Source: Actinacidiphila acidipaludis
GTDB taxonomy: Bacteria; Actinomycetota; Actinomycetes; Streptomycetales; Streptomycetaceae
DNA: 64,000 nucleotides
Direction: 5' to 3'
Assembly: GCF_019890725.1 (NCBI RefSeq)
Contig: NZ_JAINZZ010000008.1
Span: 1-64,000, forward strand
Part shown: in pieces, positions 1-9,186 of the stretch
Layout of the letters: every line of letters begins with the position of its first letter
Numbering within the stretch: the first letter of the stretch is position 1
Notes under the pieces: generated by a model
What the model saw: the letters and a program-made list of their open reading frames with translations, nothing else
What the model was told of the DNA's origin: nothing
Database searches by the model: none
Translations under genes and position numbers: made by a program

Positions 1-21
1 ACCGCCGCCAACGTGAGCTGA
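1..21 (+). CDS. Possible 3' tail of an upstream gene (partial)
   Basis: Bases 1-21 read in frame as TAANVS followed by TGA. A strong symmetric hairpin lies about 80 bases further on, between this point and the convergent lipoprotein gene, as expected if a plus-strand gene ends here. Only six codons are visible, so product and even reality of the gene cannot be judged. Confidence 0.3.
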   Translation, partial: TAANVS

Positions 22-101
22 CCGCTCGGGCACAAGGCTCTTCGGGGCGCGCCGCACACGGCATCACGTGACACGCCCTGACGAGCCCGGCACGACGCAA
101 C

Positions 102-146
102 GCGGCGGACCCGGGTCGGCCCCCACTGCCGACCCGGGTCCGCCGC
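102..146. terminator. Perfect 19-bp hairpin, likely bidirectional terminator
   Basis: Arms at 102-120 and 128-146 are exact reverse complements around a 7-base loop. There is no U-tract, as is common for high-GC actinobacterial terminators. It sits just past the stop of the minus-strand lipoprotein gene and faces a possible plus-strand gene end at base 21. Confidence 0.75.
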
Positions 147-163
147 TTCCCCCGGCCACCCGG

Positions 164-565
164 TCACCGCACGTCGACGGTGACCCTCCACCCGACGATG
201 GCGTGGCAGGACACGCCGCCGGGTTCGGCGCCCGGGCAGGCGTGCCGGAAGCCGCTCAGCTGGGCACTGCCGGTCCGTGCGCCGCGGTAGACGCCGGGCG
301 AGACCTCGGTGAGCGCGCCGCCGTGCTCGACGGCGGGCACGTCCTTCTTGTCGATCTGCACCCGCAGGGTGCTGCCCACGCTCAGGCACACCTCGCGCGC
401 GCCGGTGCCGTCCAGGTCGACCACGGTGTCGCCGCAGTCCGGCTGTGAGCTCGCGCTGCTCGGGTCGGGCGCTCCCACCCGGACCCCGCTGGCCGAGCCG
501 CACCCCGTCACCAGCATCAAGGACGCGACGGCCGCCCCCGCGGCCGCGGCTATCCGAGCGCGCAT
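164..565 (-). CDS. Small secreted lipoprotein, function unknown
   Basis: The 133-residue product starts with MRAR, a hydrophobic stretch, and a lipobox LVTGC with the acylated cysteine at residue 22. It should therefore be exported and anchored to the outer face of the membrane. The rest is a small soluble domain with several cysteines (for example around DCGDTVVDLDG, CLSVG, HACPG and SCHAIVG) that could form disulfides. I do not recognise the family. It ends beside the hairpin at 102-146 and lies downstream of the ABC-F gene on the same strand with a 139-base gap, so it probably has its own promoter. Confidence 0.8.
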   Translation of the reverse strand: MRARIAAAAGAAVASLMLVTGCGSASGVRVGAPDPSSASSQPDCGDTVVDLDGTGAREVCLSVGSTLRVQIDKKDVPAVEHGGALTEVSPGVYRGARTGSAQLSGFRHACPGAEPGGVSCHAIVGWRVTVDVR

Positions 566-704
566 CGTCCATCCTCCTTCGCCCGGGCCGCCCTTGGTCG
601 GGGGGCGGCCGGTCCTGGATGGGACGCAGCGGGGACGCGCCTGGTTCCCCTGGGGCAGGTGGGAGCCGGCTCCGGGGAGCCACCCGGCCGCCCCGGGGGA
701 TGGT

Positions 705-2339
705 TCAGTGCTCGGTGACCCGTCCGCCGGCGACCTCGATCCGGCGCGTGGTGTGCACCGCGTCCAGCATCCGGCGGTCGTGGGTGACGAGCAGCAGCGT
801 GCCCTCGTAGGAGGCGAGCGCGGACTCCAGCTGCTCGATGGCGGGCAGGTCGAGGTGGTTGGTGGGCTCGTCGAGCACCAGCAGGTTCACGCCCCTGGCC
901 TGCAGCAGTGCCAGGGCCGCCCGGGTCCGCTCGCCGGGCGACAGGGTGGCGGCCGGGCGCAGCACGTGGTCGGCCTTGAGGCCGAACTTGGCCAGCAGCG
1001 TGCGGATCTCCGCGGGTTCGAGGTCGGGCGCCGGACCGCGGAAGGCGTCCAGCAGCGTCTCCTCGCCCCGGAACAGGCCACGGGCCTGGTCGACCTCGCC
1101 GACCAGCACGCCCGGGCCGAGTGCGGCCGTCCCCTCGTCCAGCGGCAGGCGGCCGAGCAGCGCGGCCAGCAGCGTCGACTTGCCGGCACCGTTGGCGCCG
1201 GTGATCGCGACCCGGTCCGCCCAGTCGATCTGCAGGTCGACCGGGCCGAACCCGAAGGAACCGCGCCGCACCCGGGCGCCGCGCAGCGTGGCCACCACGG
1301 CCCCCGAGCGGGGTGCCGCGGCGATCTGCATCCGCAGCTCCCACTCCTTGCGCGGCTCCTCGACGACGTCCAGCCGCTCGATCAGCCGCTCGGTCTGCCG
1401 GGCCTTGGCGGCCTGCTTCTCGCTGCCCTCCGCCCGCGCCTTGCGGGCGATCTTGTCGCCGTCGGGGGCCTTGCGCAGGGCGTTGCGGGTGCCCTTGTCC
1501 ATCCAGTTGCGCTGCATCCGGGCCCTGGCCTCCAGGGAGGCCTTGGTGTCGGCGTACTCCTCGTACTCCTCGCGGGCGTGCCGCCGCGCGGTGGCGCGTT
1601 CCTCCAGGTAGGAGGCGTAGCCGCCGCCGAAGACGGACACCTGCTGCTGGGCGAGGTCGAGTTCGACGACGCTGGTGACGGTCCGGGTGAGGAACTCGCG
1701 GTCGTGGCTGACCAGGACGGTGCCGGACCGCAGCCCGGTGACGAACTTCTCCAGGCGCTCCAGGCCGTCCAGGTCCAGGTCGTTGGTGGGCTCGTCGAGC
1801 AGGAAGACGTCGTAGCGGCTGAGCAGCAGGGAGGCCAGGCCCGCGCGGGCCGCCTGGCCGCCGGACAGCGAGCGCATGTCCGCGTCGAGGCTGATGCCGA
1901 GACCGAGCGAGGCGGCGGCCTCGTCGGCGCGGTCGTCCAGGTCGGCGCCGCCGAGGGCGAGCCAGCGGTCGAGTCCGGTGGCGTAGGCGTCGTCGGCGCC
2001 GGGGGTCCCGTCGACGAGTGCCTGGGTGGCGGCGTCGAGCGCGGCCTGGGCGGCGGCCACGCCCGTGCGGCGGGCGAGGAAGTCGCGGACGGACTCGGCA
2101 CGGCGGTCCGGCTCCTGCGGCAGGTGGCCGACGTTGGCGTCGGCCGGGCTCAGCCGCAGCGTCCCCTCCTCGGGGGCGGTGAGGCCGGCGAGGAGCCGCA
2201 GCAGCGTGGACTTGCCGGCGCCGTTGGCACCGACCAGCCCGATGACGTCGCCCGGGCCCACGACCAGGTCGAGCCCGGAGAACAGGGCACGGTCGCCGTG
2301 CGCCGCGGCGAGGTTCTTGGCAACGAGAGTGGCACTCAT
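705..2339 (-). CDS. ABC-F family ATPase (twin ABC domains, no membrane part)
   Basis: The 544-residue protein has two ATP-binding cassettes in one chain and no membrane segments, the layout of ABC-F ribosome-associated ATPases. Domain 1 shows Walker A GANGAGKST, signature LSGGQ and Walker B LLDEPTNDLDLD. Domain 2 shows GANGAGKST, a variant signature LSPGE and LVLDEPTNHLDL. An arginine/lysine-rich linker separates them, where the P-site tRNA interaction motif lies in this family. The reading frame stays open to 2558, but homology begins at MSATLVAKN, so the start is placed at 2339. Known members translate stalled ribosomes or protect against ribosome-targeting antibiotics; which applies here is not visible. 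Confidence 0.92.
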   Translation of the reverse strand: MSATLVAKNLAAAHGDRALFSGLDLVVGPGDVIGLVGANGAGKSTLLRLLAGLTAPEEGTLRLSPADANVGHLPQEPDRRAESVRDFLARRTGVAAAQAALDAATQALVDGTPGADDAYATGLDRWLALGGADLDDRADEAAASLGLGISLDADMRSLSGGQAARAGLASLLLSRYDVFLLDEPTNDLDLDGLERLEKFVTGLRSGTVLVSHDREFLTRTVTSVVELDLAQQQVSVFGGGYASYLEERATARRHAREEYEEYADTKASLEARARMQRNWMDKGTRNALRKAPDGDKIARKARAEGSEKQAAKARQTERLIERLDVVEEPRKEWELRMQIAAAPRSGAVVATLRGARVRRGSFGFGPVDLQIDWADRVAITGANGAGKSTLLAALLGRLPLDEGTAALGPGVLVGEVDQARGLFRGEETLLDAFRGPAPDLEPAEIRTLLAKFGLKADHVLRPAATLSPGERTRAALALLQARGVNLLVLDEPTNHLDLPAIEQLESALASYEGTLLLVTHDRRMLDAVHTTRRIEVAGGRVTEH

Positions 2340-2556
2340 CAGGCCCTGGATCCTAACGGTTCGCTTCGCGGGGATCCCACTTGTAGCGGGCTCACCCGGG
2401 CCTGGCCCGGATCCGGGCCGACACCCGGGTGCCTGATTGCGCCTGGGCTCGTCCCTCCGGCCGGGGGACGTCGGGCCCGCCTTCGCCGGCAAATCCGTTC
2501 GGCCGGCGCCGGAGACCGTGCCAGCATGGCCGGTATGACGACGACCCGAGAGGTAC

Positions 2557-2913
2557 ATGCCGCGTAGGCGGCCACGACAGGTCCGTAAGAGCGCCGGGCG
2601 CCGCGGACCACATGACCTGCAGCCGGCGATCGACGGCCTGTCCTACCGGACGCGGTACGAGGTCCACCGCCTCGAGAGCACCCGCAACTACCTGAACGCC
2701 GGGGACGTCGGGCTGGCCGTGCACCTGTGGAAGGTGCACATGTGCCGCCCCGAGCGGCAGCTCTGGGAAGCGGCCGAAGCGGACGACCCGCACGGGTACT
2801 GCTGCGGCGACCCGTACGCGGGCCGCGCCCTTCTCGACGCGGTCGTGCGGGCCCTGTCCCGCCGGGGCGCCCGTGAACTGCGCGAGGTCATCGACTGGCT
2901 GGACGGCCTCTGA
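2557..2913 (+). CDS. Conserved-looking small protein of unknown function
   Basis: This 118-residue protein has a basic N-terminus (MPRRRPRQVRKSAGRR) followed by a compact, charged alpha-helical-looking region and a tail DWLDGL. Three cysteines occur in MCRP and YCCGD. A ribosome-binding site GAGAGG lies just ahead of the ATG. It diverges from the ABC-F gene with about 217 bases between starts. No family is recognised; no signal peptide or membrane segment is seen. Codon usage (third-position G/C) fits a real gene. Confidence 0.65.
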   Translation: MPRRRPRQVRKSAGRRGPHDLQPAIDGLSYRTRYEVHRLESTRNYLNAGDVGLAVHLWKVHMCRPERQLWEAAEADDPHGYCCGDPYAGRALLDAVVRALSRRGARELREVIDWLDGL

Positions 2914-2979
2914 CCGGTGAGGTGGCCGTGGCCCACCCGGGCCGCCCGCGGGAACGGACGGACCCCGGGCGGAGGGGAA

Positions 2980-3001
2980 AATCATGCATGCGTGCTTGAT
3001 T
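2980..3001. promoter_or_regulatory. Candidate TetR operator before the acyl-CoA operon
   Basis: A 22-bp imperfect palindrome, AATCATGCATG joined to CGTGCTTGATT, matches its own reverse complement at 9 of 11 positions per arm. It is one of the few AT-rich stretches nearby and lies 68 bases before the first gene of an operon that ends with a tetR gene. Autoregulation of the operon by that TetR protein is an inference. Confidence 0.5.
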
Positions 3002-3068
3002 GTTTCTGGGGGCGCTGCCACGCTCGGGTCGCACGCTGTCACACACCGGCTGCAACCGAGAGGTGGCC

Positions 3069-3902
3069 ATGGCCGACCCGCAGTCCGTACGCAGTCTTCT
3101 GGACGATCTCCGCGCCGAGAGCGATGCGCTCGACAGCCTCGTCGCGGGGCTGCCGGCCGAGCGATGGGCGGAGGCCACGCCCGCCGAGGGGTGGACCGTC
3201 GCGCACCAGGTCGCCCATCTGGCCTGGACCGACCACCAGGCCCTGCTGGCGATCGAGGACCCGGACGCGTTCGCCGCGGAACTGACGTACGCCGTCGACC
3301 ATTTGGACACCTACGTCGACGAGGCCGCCGCCCAGGGCGCACAGATGCCGGCGGCCACACTGCTGGAGGCATGGCGGTCCAGCCGGGCCCGGCTGTGGGC
3401 GACCCTCGTCGCACAGCCGCCCGGCGTCCGTCACCCGTGGTACGGGCCGCCGATGAGCACCGCCGCGGTGGCCAACGGGCGGCTGATGGAGACCTGGGCG
3501 CACGGCCAGGACATCGCCGACACGCTGGGCGTGCGGCGCGCTCCCACCGCGCGGCTGCGCCACGTCGTGCGGATCGCCGTCCGCGCCCGGGACTACGCCT
3601 TCGCCGCGCACGGCCGTCCGGCCCCGCGGGAGGAGTTCCGCTGGGAACTCACCGCTCCCGACGGCTCGTTGTGGACCTTCGGCCCGGACGGCGCCGAACA
3701 GCGGGTGACGGGACCGGCGTTGGACCTCTGCCTGCTGGCCGTCCAGCGCCGCCACCGCGACGACCTCGCGCTGCACGCCCAGGGCGAGGACGCCGACGCC
3801 TGGCTGTCGATCGCCCAGGCGTTCGCCGGACCGCCCGGCAAGGGCCGCGCGGCCGCCGGACCGGCCGGGAGCGCGCTCCGGCCGGACGGAGGTGCGTCGT
3901 GA
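3069..3902 (+). CDS. TIGR03084-like metal-binding protein (DinB/mycothiol-dependent type)
   Basis: The 277-residue product starts MADPQSVRSLLDDLRAES and carries the N-terminal pattern of the mycothiol-dependent maleylpyruvate isomerase/DinB fold: PAEGWTVAHQVAHLAWTD with candidate metal-ligand histidines, then a later METWAHGQDIADTLG block that is a second typical ligand site. This arrangement resembles the TIGR03084 group that accompanies acyl-CoA carboxylase operons in actinobacteria. The longer frame from 3000 is rejected because a ribosome-binding site (GAGAGG) precedes 3069. Its stop overlaps the next GTG start by four bases (GTGA), indicating translational coupling. Its enzymatic role is not established from sequence. 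Confidence 0.82.
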   Translation: MADPQSVRSLLDDLRAESDALDSLVAGLPAERWAEATPAEGWTVAHQVAHLAWTDHQALLAIEDPDAFAAELTYAVDHLDTYVDEAAAQGAQMPAATLLEAWRSSRARLWATLVAQPPGVRHPWYGPPMSTAAVANGRLMETWAHGQDIADTLGVRRAPTARLRHVVRIAVRARDYAFAAHGRPAPREEFRWELTAPDGSLWTFGPDGAEQRVTGPALDLCLLAVQRRHRDDLALHAQGEDADAWLSIAQAFAGPPGKGRAAAGPAGSALRPDGGAS

Positions 3903-5539
3903 CGGCCCCCTCCGTGCCCACTGCGTCCACTGCGTCCGCTGTGCCCACTGCGTCCACCGTGACGGCCGCATCCGCGGACTTCGCCGAGCGCCGGGCGACC
4001 ATGCTGGAGCGGCTGGCCGAGGTGGCGGCCGCCCACGCGGAGGCGCTGGCCGGCGGCGGGCCCAAGTACCAGGAACGGCACCGCCGTCGGGGCAAGCTGA
4101 CCGCCCGGGAGCGGATCGAGCTGCTGCTCGACCCGGACACGCCGTTCCTGGAACTGTCACCGCTCGCGGGGTGGGGCAGCGACTTCGCCACCGGCGCTTC
4201 GATCGTCACCGGCATCGGTGTCGTGGAGGGTGTCGAGTGCCTGGTGACGGCCAACGACCCGACCGTACGCGGCGGCGCGAGCAACCCCTGGACGCTGAAG
4301 AAGGCACTGCGGGCCAACGAGATCGCCTTCGCCAACCGGCTGCCCGTGATCAGCCTGGTGGAGTCGGGCGGCGCGGACCTGCCGAGCCAGAAGGAGATCT
4401 TCATCCCCGGCGGGGCGCTCTTCCGCGACCTGACGCGACTGTCGGCGGCCGGAATCCCCACCGTGGCCGTGGTGTTCGGCAACTCCACCGCGGGCGGCGC
4501 GTACGTGCCGGGGATGTCCGACCACGTCATCATGGTCAAGGAGCGCTCGAAGGTCTTCCTCGGCGGTCCGCCGCTGGTGAAGATGGCCACCGGCGAGGAG
4601 AGCGACGACGAGGAGCTCGGCGGCGCCGACATGCACGCCCGCGTCTCGGGCCTCGCCGACTACTTCGCGCTGGACGAGCCCGACGCGCTGCGCACCGCCC
4701 GCCGGGTCGTCGCCCGGCTCAACTGGCGCAAGCTGGGGCCCGATCCGCGACCCGCGCCGCGCCCGCCGCTGTTCGACGAGGAGGACCTGCTCGGCATCGT
4801 GCCGGGCGACCTGCGCACGCCGTTCGACCCGCGCGAGGTCATCGTGCGGGTCGCCGACGGCTCCGCCTTCGACGAGTTCAAGCCGCTGTACGGGCCCAGC
4901 CTGGCCACCGGGTGGGCCGAGATCCACGGCTACCCGGTCGGCGTGCTGGCCAACGCGCAGGGTGTGCTGTTCAGCGCGGAGTCCCAGAAGGCCGCCCAGT
5001 TCATCCAGTTGGCCAACCAGCGCGACATCCCCCTGATCTTCCTCCACAACACGACCGGCTACATGGTCGGCCGCGAGTACGAGCAGGGCGGCATCATCAA
5101 GCACGGCTCGATGATGATCAACGCGGTCTCCAACTCGAAGGTCCCGCATATCTCGGTGCTGATGGGCGCGAGTTACGGCGCCGGTCACTACGGGATGTGC
5201 GGGCGCGCGTACGAGCCGCGGTTCCTGTTCTCCTGGCCCAGCGCGAAGTCCGCGGTGATGGGACCGGCGCAGCTCGCGGGCGTGCTGTCCATCGTGGCCC
5301 GGCAGTCGGCGCTGGCCAAGGGCCAACCGTACGACGAGGCCGGTGACGCGGCGCTGCGGGCGATGGTCGAGCAGCAGATCGAGGCGGAGTCGCTGCCGAT
5401 GTTCCTGTCGGGACGGCTCTACGACGACGGGGTGATCGACCCGCGGGACACGCGCACGGTGCTGGGCCTGTGCCTGTCCGCGGTCCACGGCGCCCCGGTC
5501 GAGGGCGCGCGTGGTGGCTTCGGCGTCTTCCGGATGTGA
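3899..5539 (+). CDS. Acyl-CoA carboxylase carboxyltransferase (beta) subunit
   Basis: The 546-residue product has the two crotonase-like halves of a biotin-dependent carboxyltransferase. Recognisable blocks include KLTARERIELLLDPD, ESGGADLPSQ, FGNSTAGGAYVPGMSD and, in the second half, NTTGYMVGREYEQGGIIKHG and GASYGAGHYGMCGRAYEPR. It transfers CO2 from biotin to an acyl-CoA; the pattern is closest to methylcrotonyl/geranyl-CoA-type subunits. The first 25 residues are low-complexity Thr/Ala/Ser/Val from short nucleotide repeats at 3913-3960 and are probably unstructured. GTG start overlaps the preceding stop. The partner biotin subunit follows 12 bases downstream. Confidence 0.93.
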   Translation: MTAPSVPTASTASAVPTASTVTAASADFAERRATMLERLAEVAAAHAEALAGGGPKYQERHRRRGKLTARERIELLLDPDTPFLELSPLAGWGSDFATGASIVTGIGVVEGVECLVTANDPTVRGGASNPWTLKKALRANEIAFANRLPVISLVESGGADLPSQKEIFIPGGALFRDLTRLSAAGIPTVAVVFGNSTAGGAYVPGMSDHVIMVKERSKVFLGGPPLVKMATGEESDDEELGGADMHARVSGLADYFALDEPDALRTARRVVARLNWRKLGPDPRPAPRPPLFDEEDLLGIVPGDLRTPFDPREVIVRVADGSAFDEFKPLYGPSLATGWAEIHGYPVGVLANAQGVLFSAESQKAAQFIQLANQRDIPLIFLHNTTGYMVGREYEQGGIIKHGSMMINAVSNSKVPHISVLMGASYGAGHYGMCGRAYEPRFLFSWPSAKSAVMGPAQLAGVLSIVARQSALAKGQPYDEAGDAALRAMVEQQIEAESLPMFLSGRLYDDGVIDPRDTRTVLGLCLSAVHGAPVEGARGGFGVFRM

Positions 5540-5551
5540 GGGGCGGAACGG

Positions 5552-7882
5552 ATGAGCAGTGAGTCGAACGGCATCGGCGCACCCGGGACGGCGCCCGCCC
5601 CCGCGGACCGGGTGGAGATCGGTTCGGTCCTGGTGGCCAACCGCGGCGAGATCGCCCGGCGGGTCTTCCGCACCTGCCGCGATCTGGGCATCACCACCGT
5701 CGCCGTCTACGGCGACCCGGACGCGGACGCCGCGCACGTCCGCGAGGCCGACGCGGCGGTGCGCCTGCCGGGCAGCGCGCCTGCGGACACCTACCTGCGC
5801 GCCGACCTGCTGGTGGCGGCGGCGCTCGCCTCGGGCGCGGACGCGGTTCACCCGGGCTACGGATTCCTCTCGGAGAGCGGCGAGTTCGCGCGCGCCGTGC
5901 GGGACGCCGGGCTCGTCTGGATCGGGCCGTCGCCGGACGCGGTCGCGGCGATGGGGTCGAAGACACGCGCCAAGGAGCTGATGGCGGCGGCCGGTGTCCC
6001 GGTGTTCGGCGCGCTGGACCCCGGCGCGGTCGGCGCCGGCGACCTGCCGCTGCTGGTGAAGGCGGCCGCGGGCGGCGGCGGACGCGGCATGCGTGTCGTG
6101 CGCGAACTGGACCGATTGCAGGAGGAGTTGGCCGCCGCACGACAGGAGGCGCGGTCGGCGTTCGGCGACGGCGAGGTGTTCCTGGAGCCGTACGCGGAAG
6201 GGGCCCGGCATGTCGAGGTCCAGGTGCTGGCCGACACGCACGGGACGGTGTGGGTGCTCGGCGAGCGGGACTGCTCACTGCAGCGGCGCCACCAGAAGGT
6301 GATCGAGGAGACACCGGCCCCGGCACTGCCCGACGACGTGCGCACGGCGCTGCACACGGCGGCGGCGCGCGCGGCCCGCTCGATCGGCTACACGGGCGCG
6401 GGCACGGTGGAGTTCCTGGTCGCCCGCGACGGACGGCCGTACTTCCTGGAGATGAACACCCGTCTGCAGGTGGAGCATCCGGTCACCGAGTGCGTCACCG
6501 GGCTCGACCTCGTGGCCTGGCAGATCCGCGTCGCGGAGGGCGCCGCGCTCCCGCCGGAACCGCCGCGGCCGCACGGCCACGCGGTCGAGGCCCGGCTGTA
6601 CGCGGAGGACCCCGCACACGGCTGGCAGCCGCAGCCCGGGCTCTTTCACCTGCTCGAAGTCCCGGGCGTGGACGCGGAGTTCACCGTCCTTCCCGAACGG
6701 GACGCCGGACTGCGGCTCGACGCGGGCGTGACGAGCGGCGACACCATCGGCGTGCACTACGACCCGATGCTGGCGAAGGTCGTCGCGTGGGCGCCGACCC
6801 GGGGCGAGGCCGTCCGCCGGCTGGCCCGGGCGCTGGAACGGGCCAGGCTGCACGGCCCGCGCACCAACCGCGATCTGCTCGTCCGCGCCCTGCGCCACCC
6901 GGAGTTCGCGGCGGCGCGGCTGGACACGGCGTTCCTCGATCGGCACGCGGCGGAGTTTGGCGTGCGGCAGGGCGGTGAGAGCGCCGGGGCCGGCGCGGCG
7001 GCAGGGGACGCGCCGGTCGCGGGCGCCACGGCAGTGGACCAACCGGTGGCGGGCCCTGAGGGCACGGCGGACGGCACGGCGGGCGGCGCGACCCAGGCCC
7101 CTCCTACGGGTGCGGACGGCCTCGACACCCCTGCTGGAGAGCTCGGCGACGGCGATCCCGGCGGCGTCGGCGCCGCGCAGGACCCGGTGGCGCTCGCAGC
7201 CCTGGCCGCCGCCCTGGCCGACGCGGCCCGGCGGACGGCGGGGACATCCGGCGACGCGGGTCGAAGCAGTGCGGGCGATACTTCCGCGCCACGGCACGGC
7301 ATCGCCGTCCCCGGCGGCGGGGCCACCGGCAGGGGCGCGGCTGTCGCGATGGGCCTCGGGGGCTGGCGAAACGTTCCCTCGCAACCGCAGCTGAAGCGTT
7401 TCCGCGCCGAGGCCACCGGCGTCGCGTATGACGTCCGCTACCGCCTGGACCGGAACGGCCTGACCGCGCCGGACTTCCCCGGCGTGGCGGTGGTGAGCGC
7501 CACCGCGGGCCGCGTGGTGCTGGACGTGGCGGGCGTCCGGCACGGGTTCGACGTGGCCACCTACGCCGAACGGGTGTTCGTGGACTCGCCGTTCGTGTGC
7601 ACCGCACTGACCGCACTCCCCCGCTTCACCGAGCCCGCAGAGCGCACCGCACCCGGCTCACTGCGTGCGCCGATGCCCGGCACGGTCGTCCGGATAGGTG
7701 AATTCTCGCCGGGCGACCGCGTCGAGGCCGGCAGCCCCCTGCTGTGGCTGGAGGCGATGAAGATGGAACACCTGATCGCCGCGCCCACCGCGGGGACCCT
7801 CACCGAACTCACCGCCGACGTCGGCCTTCAGGTCGAACTCGGTGCCGTACTGGCCGTCGTCAAGGAGGAAACGGGACCATGA
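5552..7882 (+). CDS. Biotin carboxylase/biotin carrier (alpha) subunit of acyl-CoA carboxylase
   Basis: The 776-residue protein begins with the biotin carboxylase motif SVLVANRGEIARRVFRTCRD, includes the ATP-grasp loop KAAAGGGGRGMR and the VEHPVTE block, and ends with a biotinyl domain whose EAMKMEH motif places the biotinylated lysine near residue 737. It fixes bicarbonate onto biotin using ATP for the neighbouring carboxyltransferase. Between the carboxylase and carrier parts, roughly residues 470-600, runs an Ala/Gly/Thr-rich linker that makes the chain about 100 residues longer than usual. It ends in ATGA, overlapping the acyl-CoA dehydrogenase start. Confidence 0.93.
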   Translation: MSSESNGIGAPGTAPAPADRVEIGSVLVANRGEIARRVFRTCRDLGITTVAVYGDPDADAAHVREADAAVRLPGSAPADTYLRADLLVAAALASGADAVHPGYGFLSESGEFARAVRDAGLVWIGPSPDAVAAMGSKTRAKELMAAAGVPVFGALDPGAVGAGDLPLLVKAAAGGGGRGMRVVRELDRLQEELAAARQEARSAFGDGEVFLEPYAEGARHVEVQVLADTHGTVWVLGERDCSLQRRHQKVIEETPAPALPDDVRTALHTAAARAARSIGYTGAGTVEFLVARDGRPYFLEMNTRLQVEHPVTECVTGLDLVAWQIRVAEGAALPPEPPRPHGHAVEARLYAEDPAHGWQPQPGLFHLLEVPGVDAEFTVLPERDAGLRLDAGVTSGDTIGVHYDPMLAKVVAWAPTRGEAVRRLARALERARLHGPRTNRDLLVRALRHPEFAAARLDTAFLDRHAAEFGVRQGGESAGAGAAAGDAPVAGATAVDQPVAGPEGTADGTAGGATQAPPTGADGLDTPAGELGDGDPGGVGAAQDPVALAALAAALADAARRTAGTSGDAGRSSAGDTSAPRHGIAVPGGGATGRGAAVAMGLGGWRNVPSQPQLKRFRAEATGVAYDVRYRLDRNGLTAPDFPGVAVVSATAGRVVLDVAGVRHGFDVATYAERVFVDSPFVCTALTALPRFTEPAERTAPGSLRAPMPGTVVRIGEFSPGDRVEAGSPLLWLEAMKMEHLIAAPTAGTLTELTADVGLQVELGAVLAVVKEETGP

Positions 7883-9069
7883 CCACCGTCCGCAGCACCT
7901 TCGACACCACCCTGCTGGAGAGCGAGGAACGACGGGCGCTGCGCGAGGCCGTCGGGACGCTCGGACGCCGTTACGGGCGCGCCTACTTCACGGCGGCCGT
8001 GCGCGACGGCAAGCACACCGACGCGCTGTGGCAGGAGGCCGGCGGGCTCGGCTACCTGGGCGTGAACCTGCCGGAGGAGTACGGCGGCGGTGGCGGCGGC
8101 ATGGCCGAACTGTCCATCGTGCTGGAGGAGCTGGGCGCGGCGGGATGCCCGCTGCTGCTCCTGATCGTCTCCCCCGCGATCTGCGGGACGGTCATCGCGC
8201 GGTTCGGGACCGCCGAGCAGAAGCAGCGCTGGCTGCCGGGTCTCGCGGACGGCTCGCTGCGGATGGCCTTCGGCATCACCGAGCCGGAAGCCGGCTCCAA
8301 CTCGCACCGCATCACCACCACGGCCCGCCGCGACCCGGCCACCGGCGGCTGGCTGCTGACCGGCCGCAAGGTGTTCATCTCAGGCGTCGACATCGCCGAC
8401 GCGACGCTCGTCGTGGGACGCACCGAGGACGCCAGGACGGGGAAGCTCAAGCCCTGCCTGTTCATCGTCGAACGGGAGACCCCGGGCTTCGAGTACCGGC
8501 AGATCGAGATGGAACTGTCCGCTCCGGAGAAGCAGTTCCAGCTCTTCCTCGACGACGTGGCGCTGCCCGCCGAGGCGCTGGTGGGCGACGAGGACGCCGG
8601 ACTGCTGCAGCTGTTCGCCGGGCTCAATCCCGAGCGCATCATGACCGCCGCGTTCTCGGTCGGCATGGGCCGCTACGCACTGGCCACGGCGGTCGACTAC
8701 GCCCGCACCCGGCAGGTGTGGAAGGAGCCGATCGGTTCGCACCAGGCCATCGCCCACCCGCTGGCCCAGGCCCACATCGAGCTGGAACTGGCCCGGCTGA
8801 TGATGCAGAAGGCCGCCTACCTCTACGACGCCGGTGACGACATGGGCGCGGGCGAGGCGGCGAACATGGCCAAGTACGCGGCGGCCGAGGCCGGCGCCCG
8901 CGCCGTCGACCAGGCGGTGCACACCCTGGGCGGCAACGGCCTGACCGCGGAGTACGGCCTGGCCTCGATGCTCACCGCGTCCCGGGTCGGCCGAATAGCC
9001 CCGGTCAGCCGTGAGATGATCCTCAACTTCGTCTCGCACTACACCCTCGGCCTGCCCAAGTCCTACTGA
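7879..9069 (+). CDS. Acyl-CoA dehydrogenase
   Basis: The 396-residue flavoenzyme shows the family blocks GYLGVNLPEEYGG, FGITEPEAGSN (FAD/substrate contacts), a DDVALPAEALVG strand, and the C-terminal VHTLGGNGLTAEYG region. It oxidises an acyl-CoA to the 2,3-enoyl-CoA, passing electrons to ETF. The ATG overlaps the stop of the biotin carboxylase gene by four bases, which fixes the start and shows coupling. In this operon it likely supplies or precedes the unsaturated substrate of the carboxylase; the actual chain (citronellyl-, leucine- or fatty-acid-derived) cannot be read from sequence. Confidence 0.92.
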   Translation: MTTVRSTFDTTLLESEERRALREAVGTLGRRYGRAYFTAAVRDGKHTDALWQEAGGLGYLGVNLPEEYGGGGGGMAELSIVLEELGAAGCPLLLLIVSPAICGTVIARFGTAEQKQRWLPGLADGSLRMAFGITEPEAGSNSHRITTTARRDPATGGWLLTGRKVFISGVDIADATLVVGRTEDARTGKLKPCLFIVERETPGFEYRQIEMELSAPEKQFQLFLDDVALPAEALVGDEDAGLLQLFAGLNPERIMTAAFSVGMGRYALATAVDYARTRQVWKEPIGSHQAIAHPLAQAHIELELARLMMQKAAYLYDAGDDMGAGEAANMAKYAAAEAGARAVDQAVHTLGGNGLTAEYGLASMLTASRVGRIAPVSREMILNFVSHYTLGLPKSY

Positions 9070-9186
9070 CGGGCGGGGCGTCGCCCACCGCGCCGGAGGG
9101 CCGGCCGAACGGATCCGGGCCCACCCCGCCGTCCCGCCGGGCCCGCCAGGACCTCCCCGACCACCCGCTCACGACAGGAGCCCGCA

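Noticed and set aside
309..2567. 752-residue plus-strand open frame
   Set aside because: It is antisense to the ABC-F gene; the translation is Gly/Gln/Arg-rich without domains, as expected for the shadow of a high-GC gene.
4157..6241. 694-residue minus-strand open frame
   Set aside because: It lies antisense to the carboxyltransferase and biotin carboxylase genes, both with intact motifs; composition is Arg/Gly/His-rich noise.
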